This document shows positions 13,774 through 21,518 of a stretch of 24,729 nt of DNA, piece after piece; positions within the stretch are counted from its first letter, which is position 1; every line of letters starts with the position of its first letter. The position numbers were made by a program, and so were the translations under genes. Under the pieces are notes generated by a model that was given only the letters and a program-made list of their open reading frames with translations, did not search any database and was not told the origin of the DNA. Source of the DNA: Anaerolineaceae bacterium (GTDB taxonomy: Bacteria; Chloroflexota; Anaerolineae; Anaerolineales; Anaerolineaceae); assembly GCA_027348305.1 (NCBI GenBank), contig DAIEPS010000006.1, forward strand, positions 1-24,729. The letters are read 5' to 3'.

Positions 13774-16452
13774 ATGGCTGTCAAAATGAAAGTACTGGAG
13801 TTCGCCAACAAAGTCAGTCGCAAGAAAATGGGTTCCAAAGCCGGCATCAAGGCCACCGATCCTGAATACATGATCCTCGAGCCTGTCGTCACTGAAGAGA
13901 TGGCCGAAGTTGCCATGTGCCTTGGCATGCGCATCCCACGCAGCGCGGAAGAGATCTCATCCATGTGCGGCAAACCATTAGATAAAACCACTGAGTTGCT
14001 ATGGGACCTTTCGATGGCGGGGGTGTGCTTCGTCAACAAGATCGACGGCGTGGACAAGTATTGGCACGACACCTGGGTGCCGGGCATCATGGAAATGATG
14101 AACAACAACCTGGAGAATGTCAAAAAACATCCCCAGATCGCGGAAGCGTTTGAGGCGTACGGCCGTGTGCGCGGAAAAGCCACCGCGGGCAACTTCCCGG
14201 TGGGAGTGGGTCTGATGCGCGTTATCCCCATTGAAACGGCGATCGACGGCAACAGCCGAAAGGCATCCTACGAAGAGGTCTCCAAATACCTGAACGATAA
14301 TTCGATCTTCTCTGTCTCAGACTGCTCCTGCCGTACCGCCCGCGAGGCTATGGGCGAGGGCTGCGGCCATTTGAAAGAGGATATGTGCATCCAGATGGGG
14401 CACGCCGCGGAATACTACATCCGCACAGGGCGTGGACGCGAGATCACCCGCGACGAGGCGTTTGCCATCATCAAGCGCGCCGAAGAGAACGGCTTGATGC
14501 ACCAGATTCCCAATATTGACGGCGTTGGCAAGACCCACGCCATCTGCAACTGCTGCGGATGCTCCTGCCTCTCGCTGCGCACCGCCGAAATGTTCATTAA
14601 CACGGATATGGTGCGGTCCAACTACGTTTCACATGTCGACAAGGAAAAATGCGTGGCCTGCGGCGAGTGCGTCGAAGCCTGCCCGACCAACGCGCTGCAC
14701 CTCGGCCAGAAGCTGTGCGGCAAGACCCCAATCGTGATCCCTGAACGCGAAACCCCGCGTGACAACGACTGGCCCGAAGAAATGTGGAATACCGACTACC
14801 GCTACAACCGCACGGATGTGGTCGACACCGGCACCAGCCCTTGCAAGACCAACTGTCCGGCGCACATCGGCATCCAGGGCTACATCAAGCTGGCCTCATT
14901 GGGCCGCTACACCGATGCGCTGGAACTGATCAAGCGCGAGAATCCCTTCCCGGCGGTGTGCGGACGCATCTGCCCGCGTAACTGCGAGAACGACTGCACG
15001 CGAGGTGAGATCGACGATCCCATCGCCATTGATGAGATCAAGAAGTTCATTGCCGAACAGGACCTTAATTCTGCTCATCGCTATGTGCCCGCCAAGCGAC
15101 ACGCCTACGGCAAGAAGATCGCCGTGATCGGCGCCGGACCTGCCGGGCTTTCCTGTGCCTATTACCTGTCAATTGACGGTTACAAAGTGACCGTATTCGA
15201 AAAGCAGAAAGCCCTCGGCGGAATGCTGACCCTGGGCATCCCCTCCTTCAGGCTTGAGAAGAGCGTGGTCAACGCCGAGATCGAGATCCTCAAAGACCTG
15301 GGCGTTGAGTTCAAGCTGGGATTCGAAGTCGGCAAAGACGCCAGCCTGGACGACCTGCGCAAGCAGGGTTACGAGGCTTTCTACATGGCCATCGGTGCTC
15401 AGGGCGGACGCAAGCTCGGCATTGAAGGCGAAGAGGCGCAGGGCGTGGTCTCTGGCGTGGACTTCGTGCGCAGCATCAACCTGGGCGAAAAAGTGGAACT
15501 CAATGGCAAGGTAATTGTGATCGGTGGCGGAAACGTGGCCATTGATGTTGCCAGAAGCGCCGTGCGCGTGGGCTCTGCCAGCATGGACCTTTTCTGTCTC
15601 GAGAATCGCGAGCAAATGCCCGCGCTGGATGAAGAAGTCGAAGAAGCGGAATCCGAAGGGATCAAGGTCAACAACTCCTGGGGGCCGAAACGCATCCTCA
15701 CCAGCGGAGGCAAGGTCACGGGCGTGGAATTCAAGAAGTGCGTCTCGGTGTTTGATGAAATCGGACGCTTCGCTCCGAGCTACGACGAGAACCAGACCAT
15801 CACTGTGGAAGCCGACCATGTGCTGGTCTCCATCGGACAATCCATCGAGTGGGGCACCCTGCTGGAAGGCTCCAAGGCGGAATTGAACCGCAACCAGACC
15901 ATCAAGGCCGATGCGCTGACCTGGCAAACCTCCCAGCCGGATGTGTTTGCCGGCGGCGATGTGGTCACCGGTCCGAAGTTTGCCATCGACGCCATCGCGG
16001 CGGGCAAACAGGCCGCCATCTCCATCCACCGCTTTGTGCAGCCCGGACAGAGTCTGACCATCGGCCGCAGCAAACGGCAGTATAAATCGCTCAACCGCGC
16101 CGACCTGGTATTGAGCGGTTATGACCGCCTTCCGCGTCAGAAAGCCGGCCACCTGGATGTGGCAAAGGCCCAGATCGCTTTCAGCGACCTGCGCGCCACC
16201 TTCACCGAAGAGCAGATGAAGAAGGAAACGCAGCGTTGCTTGAGCTGCGGCGCCACCATTGTCGATACCGCGCTGTGCGTGGGCTGCGGCATGTGCACCA
16301 CCAAATGCAAGTTCGACGCGGTTACCCTTGTCCGGGAATATGACGGCACGGGTGCCGCTTATGAAGATCTGAAACCGATCGTGATCAAGCAAATGTTAAC
16401 CCGCAAGGTGCGGATCGCCGGCAAGAAATTCAGCCGCATCTTCAAAAACTAG
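13774..16452 (+). CDS. Fused Fe-S / FAD-NAD(P) oxidoreductase (GltD/NfnB-like core)
   Basis: 892 residues, no signal peptide or membrane helix. In order: a winged-helix-like segment (about 36-100); a Cys-rich region with Cys184, 186, 197, 205 and CNCCGCSC at 258-265; a ferredoxin motif CVACGECVEACP (293-304); a GltD-type N-terminal [4Fe-4S] domain with Cys357, 361, 396, 400, 404, 408; a FAD motif GAGPAG (453-458); a second dinucleotide motif IGGGNVAIDVARS (583-595); the FAGGDVVTGP flavin signature (725-734); and a C-terminal cluster region with Cys822, 825, 835, 838, 841, 845. This is an electron-transfer enzyme between NAD(P)H and ferredoxin-level carriers, related to the large NfnB/glutamate-synthase small subunit. 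It lies between hypB and hypA, suggesting a redox role linked to nickel-enzyme maturation or function; that link is inference. Confidence 0.88.
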   Translation: MAVKMKVLEFANKVSRKKMGSKAGIKATDPEYMILEPVVTEEMAEVAMCLGMRIPRSAEEISSMCGKPLDKTTELLWDLSMAGVCFVNKIDGVDKYWHDTWVPGIMEMMNNNLENVKKHPQIAEAFEAYGRVRGKATAGNFPVGVGLMRVIPIETAIDGNSRKASYEEVSKYLNDNSIFSVSDCSCRTAREAMGEGCGHLKEDMCIQMGHAAEYYIRTGRGREITRDEAFAIIKRAEENGLMHQIPNIDGVGKTHAICNCCGCSCLSLRTAEMFINTDMVRSNYVSHVDKEKCVACGECVEACPTNALHLGQKLCGKTPIVIPERETPRDNDWPEEMWNTDYRYNRTDVVDTGTSPCKTNCPAHIGIQGYIKLASLGRYTDALELIKRENPFPAVCGRICPRNCENDCTRGEIDDPIAIDEIKKFIAEQDLNSAHRYVPAKRHAYGKKIAVIGAGPAGLSCAYYLSIDGYKVTVFEKQKALGGMLTLGIPSFRLEKSVVNAEIEILKDLGVEFKLGFEVGKDASLDDLRKQGYEAFYMAIGAQGGRKLGIEGEEAQGVVSGVDFVRSINLGEKVELNGKVIVIGGGNVAIDVARSAVRVGSASMDLFCLENREQMPALDEEVEEAESEGIKVNNSWGPKRILTSGGKVTGVEFKKCVSVFDEIGRFAPSYDENQTITVEADHVLVSIGQSIEWGTLLEGSKAELNRNQTIKADALTWQTSQPDVFAGGDVVTGPKFAIDAIAAGKQAAISIHRFVQPGQSLTIGRSKRQYKSLNRADLVLSGYDRLPRQKAGHLDVAKAQIAFSDLRATFTEEQMKKETQRCLSCGATIVDTALCVGCGMCTTKCKFDAVTLVREYDGTGAAYEDLKPIVIKQMLTRKVRIAGKKFSRIFKN

Positions 16453-16459
16453 GAGCCTC

Positions 16460-16702
16460 GTGCACGAATTAGGCATCATGTTCAACATCGTCCGTTCGGT
16501 GGAAGGTTTCGCCGCCAAGAACCAGGTGACCAAGATCGACACCCTGGTGCTGCAGGTGGGCGACCAATCCCCAGTGGTGCCGCATTATCTTGAGGCCTGT
16601 TACCCCGCCGCTGTGGACGGGACGATGATGGAAGAAACAAAATTGAAAATCGAGATCGTGCCTGGCAAAGAGTTCATGATCAAAGAGATCGTGGCTTGTT
16701 AA
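16460..16702 (+). CDS. hypA: HypA-like nickel metallochaperone lacking the zinc domain
   Basis: 80 residues against about 113-118 for normal HypA. The N-terminal nickel-binding motif Met-His-Glu is intact (MHELGIMFNIV), followed by DTLVLQVGDQSPVVPHYLEA and KLKIEIVPG. The protein then passes directly to KEFMIKEIVAC, which matches the final beta-strand of full-length HypA. The intervening zinc domain with its two CxxC pairs is missing, so this looks like an in-frame internal deletion rather than a 3' truncation. The start is GTG, fixed by the conserved MHE and by AGGAG (16451-16455), which overlaps the stop of the flavoprotein gene. As the nickel site includes the N-terminus, nickel handling could persist without structural zinc. 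An assembly deletion is the alternative. Confidence 0.85.
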   Translation: MHELGIMFNIVRSVEGFAAKNQVTKIDTLVLQVGDQSPVVPHYLEACYPAAVDGTMMEETKLKIEIVPGKEFMIKEIVAC

Positions 16703-16710
16703 AACCTGTT

Positions 16711-16800
16711 TTAACCACGAACCACACGAAAAATACTAAAAAGAAGAGCACAAAACCAAACAAAGGTCTAGACCCCCGCGGATTGAAATCCGCAGGGGTC
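16711..16800. repeat. ACCACGAA-type degenerate repeat and inverted repeat
   Basis: Right after hypA comes TTAACCACGAACCACACGAA, of a degenerate repeat style common between genes in environmental bacterial genomes. It is followed by a 13-bp near-perfect hairpin (16771-16783 with 16788-16800, one C-A mismatch, loop TGAA) that may terminate the hyp operon, although no T-run follows. Confidence 0.5.
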
Positions 16801-16878
16801 TGCTCTAAATATAGGTCAGTTTATGGCATAATCAGGGTGTGGGAAAAAACAAATCATTATGCTTTTGGAGGTTATGTG

Positions 16879-17739
16879 ATGATCGCAAAACAACCTTTCG
16901 GACGGACCGGACATGTGAGCTCACGTGTGCTTTTTGGTGCAGCGGCGTTGTGGGACCTGCCACAGGCTGACGCGGATAAGACCATTGAGCTGGCGCTGGC
17001 CAGCGGCATCAACCATTTTGATGTGGCGGCCAGCTATGGCAATGCTGAAGATTATTTGGGCGACTGGATTCGTCGGCACGAAAGGCCGTCCTTTTTGGCG
17101 ACCAAGACCGAAGAACGAACTTCGGCAAAAGCTAATGATTCAATCAAGCGGTCGCTTGAGCGGCTGCACGTAGACCACGTGGATATGATCCAGTTGCACA
17201 ACCTGATCGACCTGGGTGAATGGCAGACGGCGTTGGGGCCGGGCGGCGCGCTCGAAGCGGCGCTCCGCGCGCGCGAAGAGGGATTGGTGCGCTTCATCGG
17301 CGTGACCGGCCACGGATTGACCGCCGCGGCGCAGCATACCAAAGCGCTTGAGCGCTTTGATTTCGATTCCGTATTGCTGCCCTACAGCTACCTGATGTGG
17401 CTGAATGAGCAGTACCGCAGTGATTTCTTAAACCTGCTCGCCATCTGCAAGAAGCGGAATGTGGCCGTGCAGACCATCAAATCGCTGGTGCACACGCCGT
17501 GGGGTGAACGCGAACACACGCGCAACACCTGGTACCGTCCGCTTGAAGCGCAGGCGGATATCGACCTGGCCGTGCATTGGGTGCTGGGTAACGAGGGATT
17601 GTTCCTCAATTCAGCGGGAGATATCAACATTCTTCCGCTTGTGCTGGATGCCGCCAGCCGGTTTTCGTCCAAGCCGACGGATGCAGTCATGCAGGCGATG
17701 GTGGATAGGTTGGAGATGCAGAACCTGTTTGCAGAGTAG
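16879..17739 (+). CDS. Aldo/keto reductase family protein
   Basis: 286 residues. Cytosolic TIM-barrel oxidoreductase that reduces carbonyls with NADPH. The catalytic tetrad is complete: Asp48 and Tyr53 in HFDVAASYG, Lys76 in FLATK and His107 in DMIQLH. The frame stays open upstream to 16696, but that extension covers intergenic repeat and hairpin DNA; the start ATG at 16879 has GGAGG at 16867-16871 with 7 nt spacing and opens with the family-typical KQPFGRTGHVSSRV. The C-terminal third (HWVLGNEGLFLNSAGDINIL) fits the YccK/YdhF-like group with bacterial stand-alone reductases. The gene is monocistronic in appearance; a cupin gene follows after 39 bp. Confidence 0.92.
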   Translation: MIAKQPFGRTGHVSSRVLFGAAALWDLPQADADKTIELALASGINHFDVAASYGNAEDYLGDWIRRHERPSFLATKTEERTSAKANDSIKRSLERLHVDHVDMIQLHNLIDLGEWQTALGPGGALEAALRAREEGLVRFIGVTGHGLTAAAQHTKALERFDFDSVLLPYSYLMWLNEQYRSDFLNLLAICKKRNVAVQTIKSLVHTPWGEREHTRNTWYRPLEAQADIDLAVHWVLGNEGLFLNSAGDINILPLVLDAASRFSSKPTDAVMQAMVDRLEMQNLFAE

Positions 17740-17778
17740 TCAAGACAATAATGAATTGCAAAGTATTGGAGTAGCCCG

Positions 17779-18156
17779 ATGAAGAAAAATGTTGAAGTTG
17801 TAAATGTAGGGCAAAAATTATCATTATTTAATGATTTATGGTCGCCAAAAATTATTGCCGAACTTAATGATAATTATGTCAAATTGGCAAAAATTCAGGG
17901 TGAATTCATCTGGCATAAACATGACGACGATGATGAAATGTTTTTTGTGATTTCGGGCGATTTAAATATTGAACTGCGAGAGAAAACGCTTAAATTAAAA
18001 CCAGGAGAGTTGGCAGTCATCCCCAAAGGGGTTGAACATAGACCTGTCGCGAAAAACGAAGTCTCAATTATGCTGATCGAGACAAAGGAAACCATTAACA
18101 CTGGTGATGCCGTTGACACTCAGGATATAAAATCGACAAAAGGCTCTTGGATTTGA
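17779..18156 (+). CDS. Cupin domain protein
   Basis: 125 residues, a single cupin barrel. Motif 1 contains metal ligands His46, His48 and Glu53 (WHKHDDDDEMFFVISGDL region) and motif 2 supplies His87 in PKGVEHRP. Such small cupins bind one metal and may be isomerases, dioxygenases or sensors; nothing here decides. The start ATG has GGAG at 7 nt. The gene is clearly more AT-rich than the aldo/keto reductase before it and the ArsR/MFS pair after it, which fits recent acquisition. A terminator follows at 18221. Confidence 0.88.
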   Translation: MKKNVEVVNVGQKLSLFNDLWSPKIIAELNDNYVKLAKIQGEFIWHKHDDDDEMFFVISGDLNIELREKTLKLKPGELAVIPKGVEHRPVAKNEVSIMLIETKETINTGDAVDTQDIKSTKGSWI

Positions 18157-18220
18157 CCGATTCAAATTTCTAACAGATAATTTTTCTCTGAAAACTGGGC
18201 AAGAGTTTGTTTAGTGCAAG

Positions 18221-18254
18221 TCCCCAATTTCTTCAAACAGAAATTGGGGATTTT
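18221..18254 (+). terminator. Intrinsic terminator between cupin and arsR genes
   Basis: An 11-bp stem TCCCCAATTTC/GAAATTGGGGA (18221-18231 with 18240-18250), an 8-nt loop, then TTTT on the plus strand. It sits between the ends of the convergent cupin and arsR genes. Confidence 0.8.
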
Positions 18255-18266
18255 AATACCAGGTTG

Positions 18267-18563
18267 CTAATGTTGGATATGCTCAAGACCGCGCTGAAAG
18301 AGTTCGGCAACGTGCTGGTCATCCAGGCAGACGAAGACGTTGCGGCCCTGCTTGCGCGTGCGGATGATGCGCTTGTCGCGCAGTCCGCGCAGTTGATGTG
18401 ATACCGCGGATTTACTGAGATTGAGCTTGGCGACCAGTTCGGTGACGCCGACCTCTTCGTCCGAGAGGAGGGAGATGATCTGGATGCGCGTGGGGTCGCT
18501 GAGTGAGTCAAAAAGGCCGGCCAGTTCGTAAGCCGTTTCAAGCGGTAGGATGGAGGGAGTCAT
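18267..18563 (-). CDS. ArsR/SmtB-family metal-sensing repressor (alpha-5 zinc type)
   Basis: 98 residues, one winged helix-turn-helix: DPTRIQIISLLS, then SKSAVSHQLRGLRDKRIIRTRKQGRNVFV. The last helix carries Asp82-X-His84-X10-His95-X2-His98, the full alpha-5 metal motif of SmtB/CzrA, which senses Zn(II) or Co(II) across the dimer. There is no alpha-3 CxC arsenic site. Metal binding should release it from DNA. It is divergent from an MFS transporter, and a 20-bp inverted repeat sits just downstream of its own promoter, so autoregulation and control of the MFS gene are likely. The protein ends on the last ligand His, so the C-terminus is minimal. Confidence 0.93.
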   Translation of the reverse strand: MTPSILPLETAYELAGLFDSLSDPTRIQIISLLSDEEVGVTELVAKLNLSKSAVSHQLRGLRDKRIIRTRKQGRNVFVCLDDQHVAELFQRGLEHIQH

Positions 18564-18577
18564 ATTTATTCCTTTTT

Positions 18578-18632
18578 AGTTGAATGATTGCTCAACTGAT
18601 TTATAGTTTACCCTAGATATTACCTTTGTCAA
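18578..18632 (-). promoter_or_regulatory. arsR promoter and operator
   Basis: Minus strand: -35 TTGACA (18632-18627), 16 bp, -10 TAAACT (18610-18605). The inverted repeat AGTTGA-8-TCAACT (18578-18597) starts just after the -10 and covers the expected transcript start. Its TTGAA...CTCAA layout resembles the SmtB/CzrA-type TGAA...TTCA operator. Confidence 0.65.
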
Positions 18633-18663
18633 GCGTTTAATAAGGAAAACGAATTGAAAAGAC

Positions 18664-18669
18664 TATAAT
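18664..18669 (+). promoter_or_regulatory. -10 box for the MFS transporter
   Basis: Consensus TATAAT, 38 bp ahead of the chosen start at 18708. No clear -35 at 16-18 bp. Confidence 0.4.
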
Positions 18670-18707
18670 TGACTCAATTAATGACGTTACAGATAAGGAT
18701 GATCCGC

Positions 18708-19913
18708 ATGCAAGATTCAATCAAGTTGGGCAGAAAACTCACTGTGCATTATTCGCTGATCCAGGCGATCTATATCATGGGATATTGTTCGATCTACTCC
18801 TATGCGGCGGTGTTCCTGCTTGCGCGCGGATTCAGCAATTCGCAGGTTGGCTTGACCCTGACCCTATCCAGCGTATTGGGCCTGGTGGTCTCGCCGGTGG
18901 TGGCCAATTTTGCCGACAGGACCAAACGCTTTTCACTGCGGGCGATCGTGGCGGCTTTGCTGGTGGGCATGACGGTCTTCTCGGCGCTGCTGTTCATCAT
19001 CCCCAGGCCAGTACTTGGCGTGGGCATTCTGTATGTCATCCTGCTGGCGTTCTTCTCTTCCCAAATTCCGCTGGTGACCACCATGGCCATGGACCATATC
19101 AACACAGGTGCACCGATCAATTTCAGCCTGGCGCGCGGCATCGGGTCGTTTGCCTTCGCCATCCTCTCCATCGTGTTGGGCTACCTCGTGGATGATTTTG
19201 GCGCGGGGGTGATCATGCTGGTCAACCTCACGCTGGGCGTATTAGCCTTTTTATTGGTGGTCAGTTTTCAAAAAGCCAGGCGCGGCGGCGAGGCCGGCGT
19301 GGACGGCGAGGTCGAACCGACCGGGTTGTTGGAGTTCGCCAAAAACAACAAGCGCTTTATCGCCATCGTAGGCAGCATCTCGATCCTGTTTTTCTCGCAT
19401 GTGACCATCAGCACTTTCATGATCAATATCATCGAGCATGTAGGCGGAAGTAGCTCGGATATGGGGGTGGCCAATTCGATCGCCGCCATCTTGGAACTGC
19501 CGGCCATGGCGCTCTTTCCGCTGCTGTATAAGAAGGTGCACAATGCCGGCCTGCTGATGAAGATCTCGGGCGTGTTTTTTGTGATCAAAACAGTGGTCAC
19601 GCTGCTGGCCCCCAGCGTTTTTTGGGTGGACGCCGCCATGTGCCTGCAGTTCTTCGCCTACGCCATGTTCATCCCCGCGTCGGTGTATTATGTCAACGAG
19701 GTGATCAGCGGCGCGGACCAGAACAAGGGCCAGGCTTTGATGGGCATGGTGATGGGCATCAGCGGCCTGATCGGCAATTACCTGGGCGGCCTGATGCTGG
19801 ATTCGCGCGGCGGCGTGTCTTTCATGCTGACAGTGGGGCTTGGGGTATCATTCGTGGGACTTATTATGTTGGTGATGATTGATCGTAAGAAAAGGGCAAT
19901 CAGTAATGAGTGA
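18708..19913 (+). CDS. MFS transporter divergent from the ArsR repressor
   Basis: 401 residues, about twelve hydrophobic helices. Loop 2-3 contains ANFADRTKR (about 66-74), a shortened motif A; the overall style (N-terminal SLIQAIYIMGYCSIYSYAAV, a middle Lys/Gly-rich loop around 200-220) recalls the PPP/LacY-like permease subgroup rather than known metal exporters. In-frame starts exist from 18669, but AAGGA at 18695-18699 is spaced 8 nt from ATG 18708, where the protein start looks natural. Divergence from a zinc-type ArsR suggests metal-responsive expression. The last codons (AISNE) and stop lie in a heptamer repeat. Confidence 0.87.
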   Translation: MQDSIKLGRKLTVHYSLIQAIYIMGYCSIYSYAAVFLLARGFSNSQVGLTLTLSSVLGLVVSPVVANFADRTKRFSLRAIVAALLVGMTVFSALLFIIPRPVLGVGILYVILLAFFSSQIPLVTTMAMDHINTGAPINFSLARGIGSFAFAILSIVLGYLVDDFGAGVIMLVNLTLGVLAFLLVVSFQKARRGGEAGVDGEVEPTGLLEFAKNNKRFIAIVGSISILFFSHVTISTFMINIIEHVGGSSSDMGVANSIAAILELPAMALFPLLYKKVHNAGLLMKISGVFFVIKTVVTLLAPSVFWVDAAMCLQFFAYAMFIPASVYYVNEVISGADQNKGQALMGMVMGISGLIGNYLGGLMLDSRGGVSFMLTVGLGVSFVGLIMLVMIDRKKRAISNE

Positions 19914-19945
19914 TGTGTAATCAGTAATCAGTAATTAGTAATCAG
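19897..19945. repeat. Heptamer tandem repeat, seven units (TAATCAG)
   Basis: Seven 7-bp units from 19897: cAATCAG, TAATGAG, TGATGTG, TAATCAG, TAATCAG, TAATTAG, TAATCAG. The MFS stop (TGA, 19911-19913) lies in the third unit. Since 7 is not a multiple of 3, the repeated TAA falls in all three plus-strand frames; the reverse unit CTGATTA puts TGA on the other strand. Confidence 0.88.
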
Positions 19946-19962
19946 GGATTTGGAAAGGCAGG

Positions 19963-20370
19963 ATGAAAATGGAACCACACGCATCTGGTCAATCATGGGC
20001 AAATTCAATTTTTGCCATCACCCTTTTTGAGGAAGACCTGACTGCGGCGAAGACTTTTTATCATACGGTTTTTGAATTGGAACCCGTTTGGGAAGATGCC
20101 AATTCTTGCGTATTCAAGATTGGTGAGACGATGATCAACCTGTTGGATTCTAGTCAGGCGGACGGATTGCTTACGCCGGCCAAAATGGCCGCTAAAGAGA
20201 ACGGCGTCAGAGCAGTCTATACCATCCATGTGGAAGATGTGGACGGGTTGTGCGCGACCCTGAAAGCAAACGGGGTGACGTTGATCAATGGCCCCATGGA
20301 TCGTCCGTGGGGCATCCGCACCGCGAGTTTTGCTGACCCGGGTGGCAATGTGTGGGAGATTGCGAAGTAA
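19963..20370 (+). CDS. VOC family (glyoxalase/bleomycin-resistance fold) protein
   Basis: 135 residues, one VOC domain: FAITLFEEDLTAAKTFYHTVF at the N-terminus (shortened here to AKTFYHTVFELEP), a central YTIHVEDVDGLCATLKANGV, and the terminal RTASFADPGGNVWEIAK with the metal-ligand Glu. Such proteins dimerise and act as metal-dependent isomerases, dioxygenases or binding proteins. No specific role is visible. Start ATG 19963 is preceded by AAAGGCAGG; a second in-frame ATG at 19969 with better spacing is possible. It starts 17 bp after a heptamer repeat array. Confidence 0.9.
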   Translation: MKMEPHASGQSWANSIFAITLFEEDLTAAKTFYHTVFELEPVWEDANSCVFKIGETMINLLDSSQADGLLTPAKMAAKENGVRAVYTIHVEDVDGLCATLKANGVTLINGPMDRPWGIRTASFADPGGNVWEIAK

Positions 20371-20377
20371 AAACCCA

Positions 20378-20424
20378 TCTCTCGCAAAGAACGCCAAGAA
20401 GAGGCAAAAAAAGAACGCCAAAAA
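20378..20424. repeat. Degenerate GCAAAGAACGCCAAGAA repeat
   Basis: TCTCTCGCAAAGAACGCC, then AAGAACGCC again 24 bp on. A degenerate relative of the GCAGAGA array at 21519-21548, lying between the VOC and DUF4037 genes. Confidence 0.5.
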
Positions 20425-20447
20425 TACCTTTGAAGAAGTAAAAGGTA

Positions 20448-21518
20448 ATGATAAATTTCCTCCCTGGACTTACACTTAACGAACGCTATTACACCGAAAT
20501 TGTCGGACCGCTACTCAAGCAGTACGACCCGACGCTGCGCTATTCGGCCAGCCTGATCGGCTACGGGTCGGACGTGCTGGGCTACGACAACGCGACCAGC
20601 ATGGACCACAACTGGGGTCCGCGGATGCAGATCTTTGTCGGCAAGGCAGACGCGGTGCGGATCGAGGGGATCAAGGCATACCTGCGCACGCACCTGCCCG
20701 GTGAGTTTCTGGGTTTTTCGACGCATTTCAGCCAGAAGGGACCCGACGGCACGCAGCACATGGAGGCTTATTCAGGCGGCGAGGTCAATCACCTGATCGA
20801 GGTTTACGAACTGGACGGTTATTTCGCTGAATTTTTGCACAAGGACGTGACAGAGCTCACCAACCTGGACTGGCTGTGCATCCCTGAGCAGCGGCTGGTC
20901 GAGTTGACCTACGGACGAGTGTTCTTCGACGGGCTGGGGCGCTTGCAGCAGATGCGCGAAGCACTGCGGTATTATCCGCGCGAGGTGAGGCTGGTCAAGC
21001 TGGCGGCCTATTGGGATTGTGTTTCCAACGAAGAGGCGTTTGTCGGCCGGGCAGTCGAGTTTGGCGACCTTTTGGGGTTGAAGATTCTCGCGGCGCGCAT
21101 GATCAACATGATGCTGAAGGTCTGTTTTGTGTTAAAAGAACGCTATGTCCCTTATTCCAAGTGGTTCATGCGTGGGTTCGACGATCTGGGCTTGCCCGCG
21201 ATCAAGGCGCTGGCTTCTGAGGTGTTGTGCGAGAATAACCCGGCAGCCATTGAGAACAAGCTGGCCGAACTTTACCTGGCGGTCTTGGCGCTGCAGAATG
21301 CATCCGCAGGGGTGCCGAGGGTGGAGCGGAGCATCTCGAATTACTACAACCGTCCGTACAAAGTGGTGATGGCGGGCGAGATCGTGGATGGACTGCGGAG
21401 CGCGATCACGGATGAGACGATACGGAACCTGGATCTGACCCTGGTGGGGTTGGATAACAAGCTGGATTCATCCGATTTTACGAATGCGGATATGTTGGGA
21501 AGAATACTAAGAATTTAA
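20448..21518 (+). CDS. DUF4037 domain protein (nucleotidyltransferase-like)
   Basis: 356 residues. It opens with the family-typical NFLPGLTLNERYY and then LIGYGSDVLGYDNATSMDHNWGPRMQ in pieces: Gly40-Ser41-Asp42, Asp47 and Asp53-His54-Asn55-Trp56, which is the minimal nucleotidyltransferase GS...D.D pattern of DUF4037. The rest is helical (DUF4037 C-terminal part). Members probably transfer nucleotides or act like aminoglycoside adenylyltransferases; substrate unknown. The ribosome site AAAAGG is only 2 nt from the ATG, yet the N-terminus matches the family so the start stands. The gene is GC-rich and follows the VOC gene by 77 bp of repeat DNA. Confidence 0.88.
   Translation: MINFLPGLTLNERYYTEIVGPLLKQYDPTLRYSASLIGYGSDVLGYDNATSMDHNWGPRMQIFVGKADAVRIEGIKAYLRTHLPGEFLGFSTHFSQKGPDGTQHMEAYSGGEVNHLIEVYELDGYFAEFLHKDVTELTNLDWLCIPEQRLVELTYGRVFFDGLGRLQQMREALRYYPREVRLVKLAAYWDCVSNEEAFVGRAVEFGDLLGLKILAARMINMMLKVCFVLKERYVPYSKWFMRGFDDLGLPAIKALASEVLCENNPAAIENKLAELYLAVLALQNASAGVPRVERSISNYYNRPYKVVMAGEIVDGLRSAITDETIRNLDLTLVGLDNKLDSSDFTNADMLGRILRI

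Noticed and set aside
15169..16392. 407-codon open frame on the minus strand
   Set aside because: Antisense shadow of the GC-rich Fe-S flavoprotein gene; the translation is rich in Ala, Gly, His and Asp without motifs.
16696..16878. Extended N-terminus of the aldo/keto reductase
   Set aside because: The extension translates repeat and hairpin DNA; a strong GGAGG lies before ATG 16879, where family similarity begins.
18207..18401. 64-codon plus-strand frame over the arsR end
   Set aside because: It crosses the terminator and is antisense to arsR; no ribosome site.
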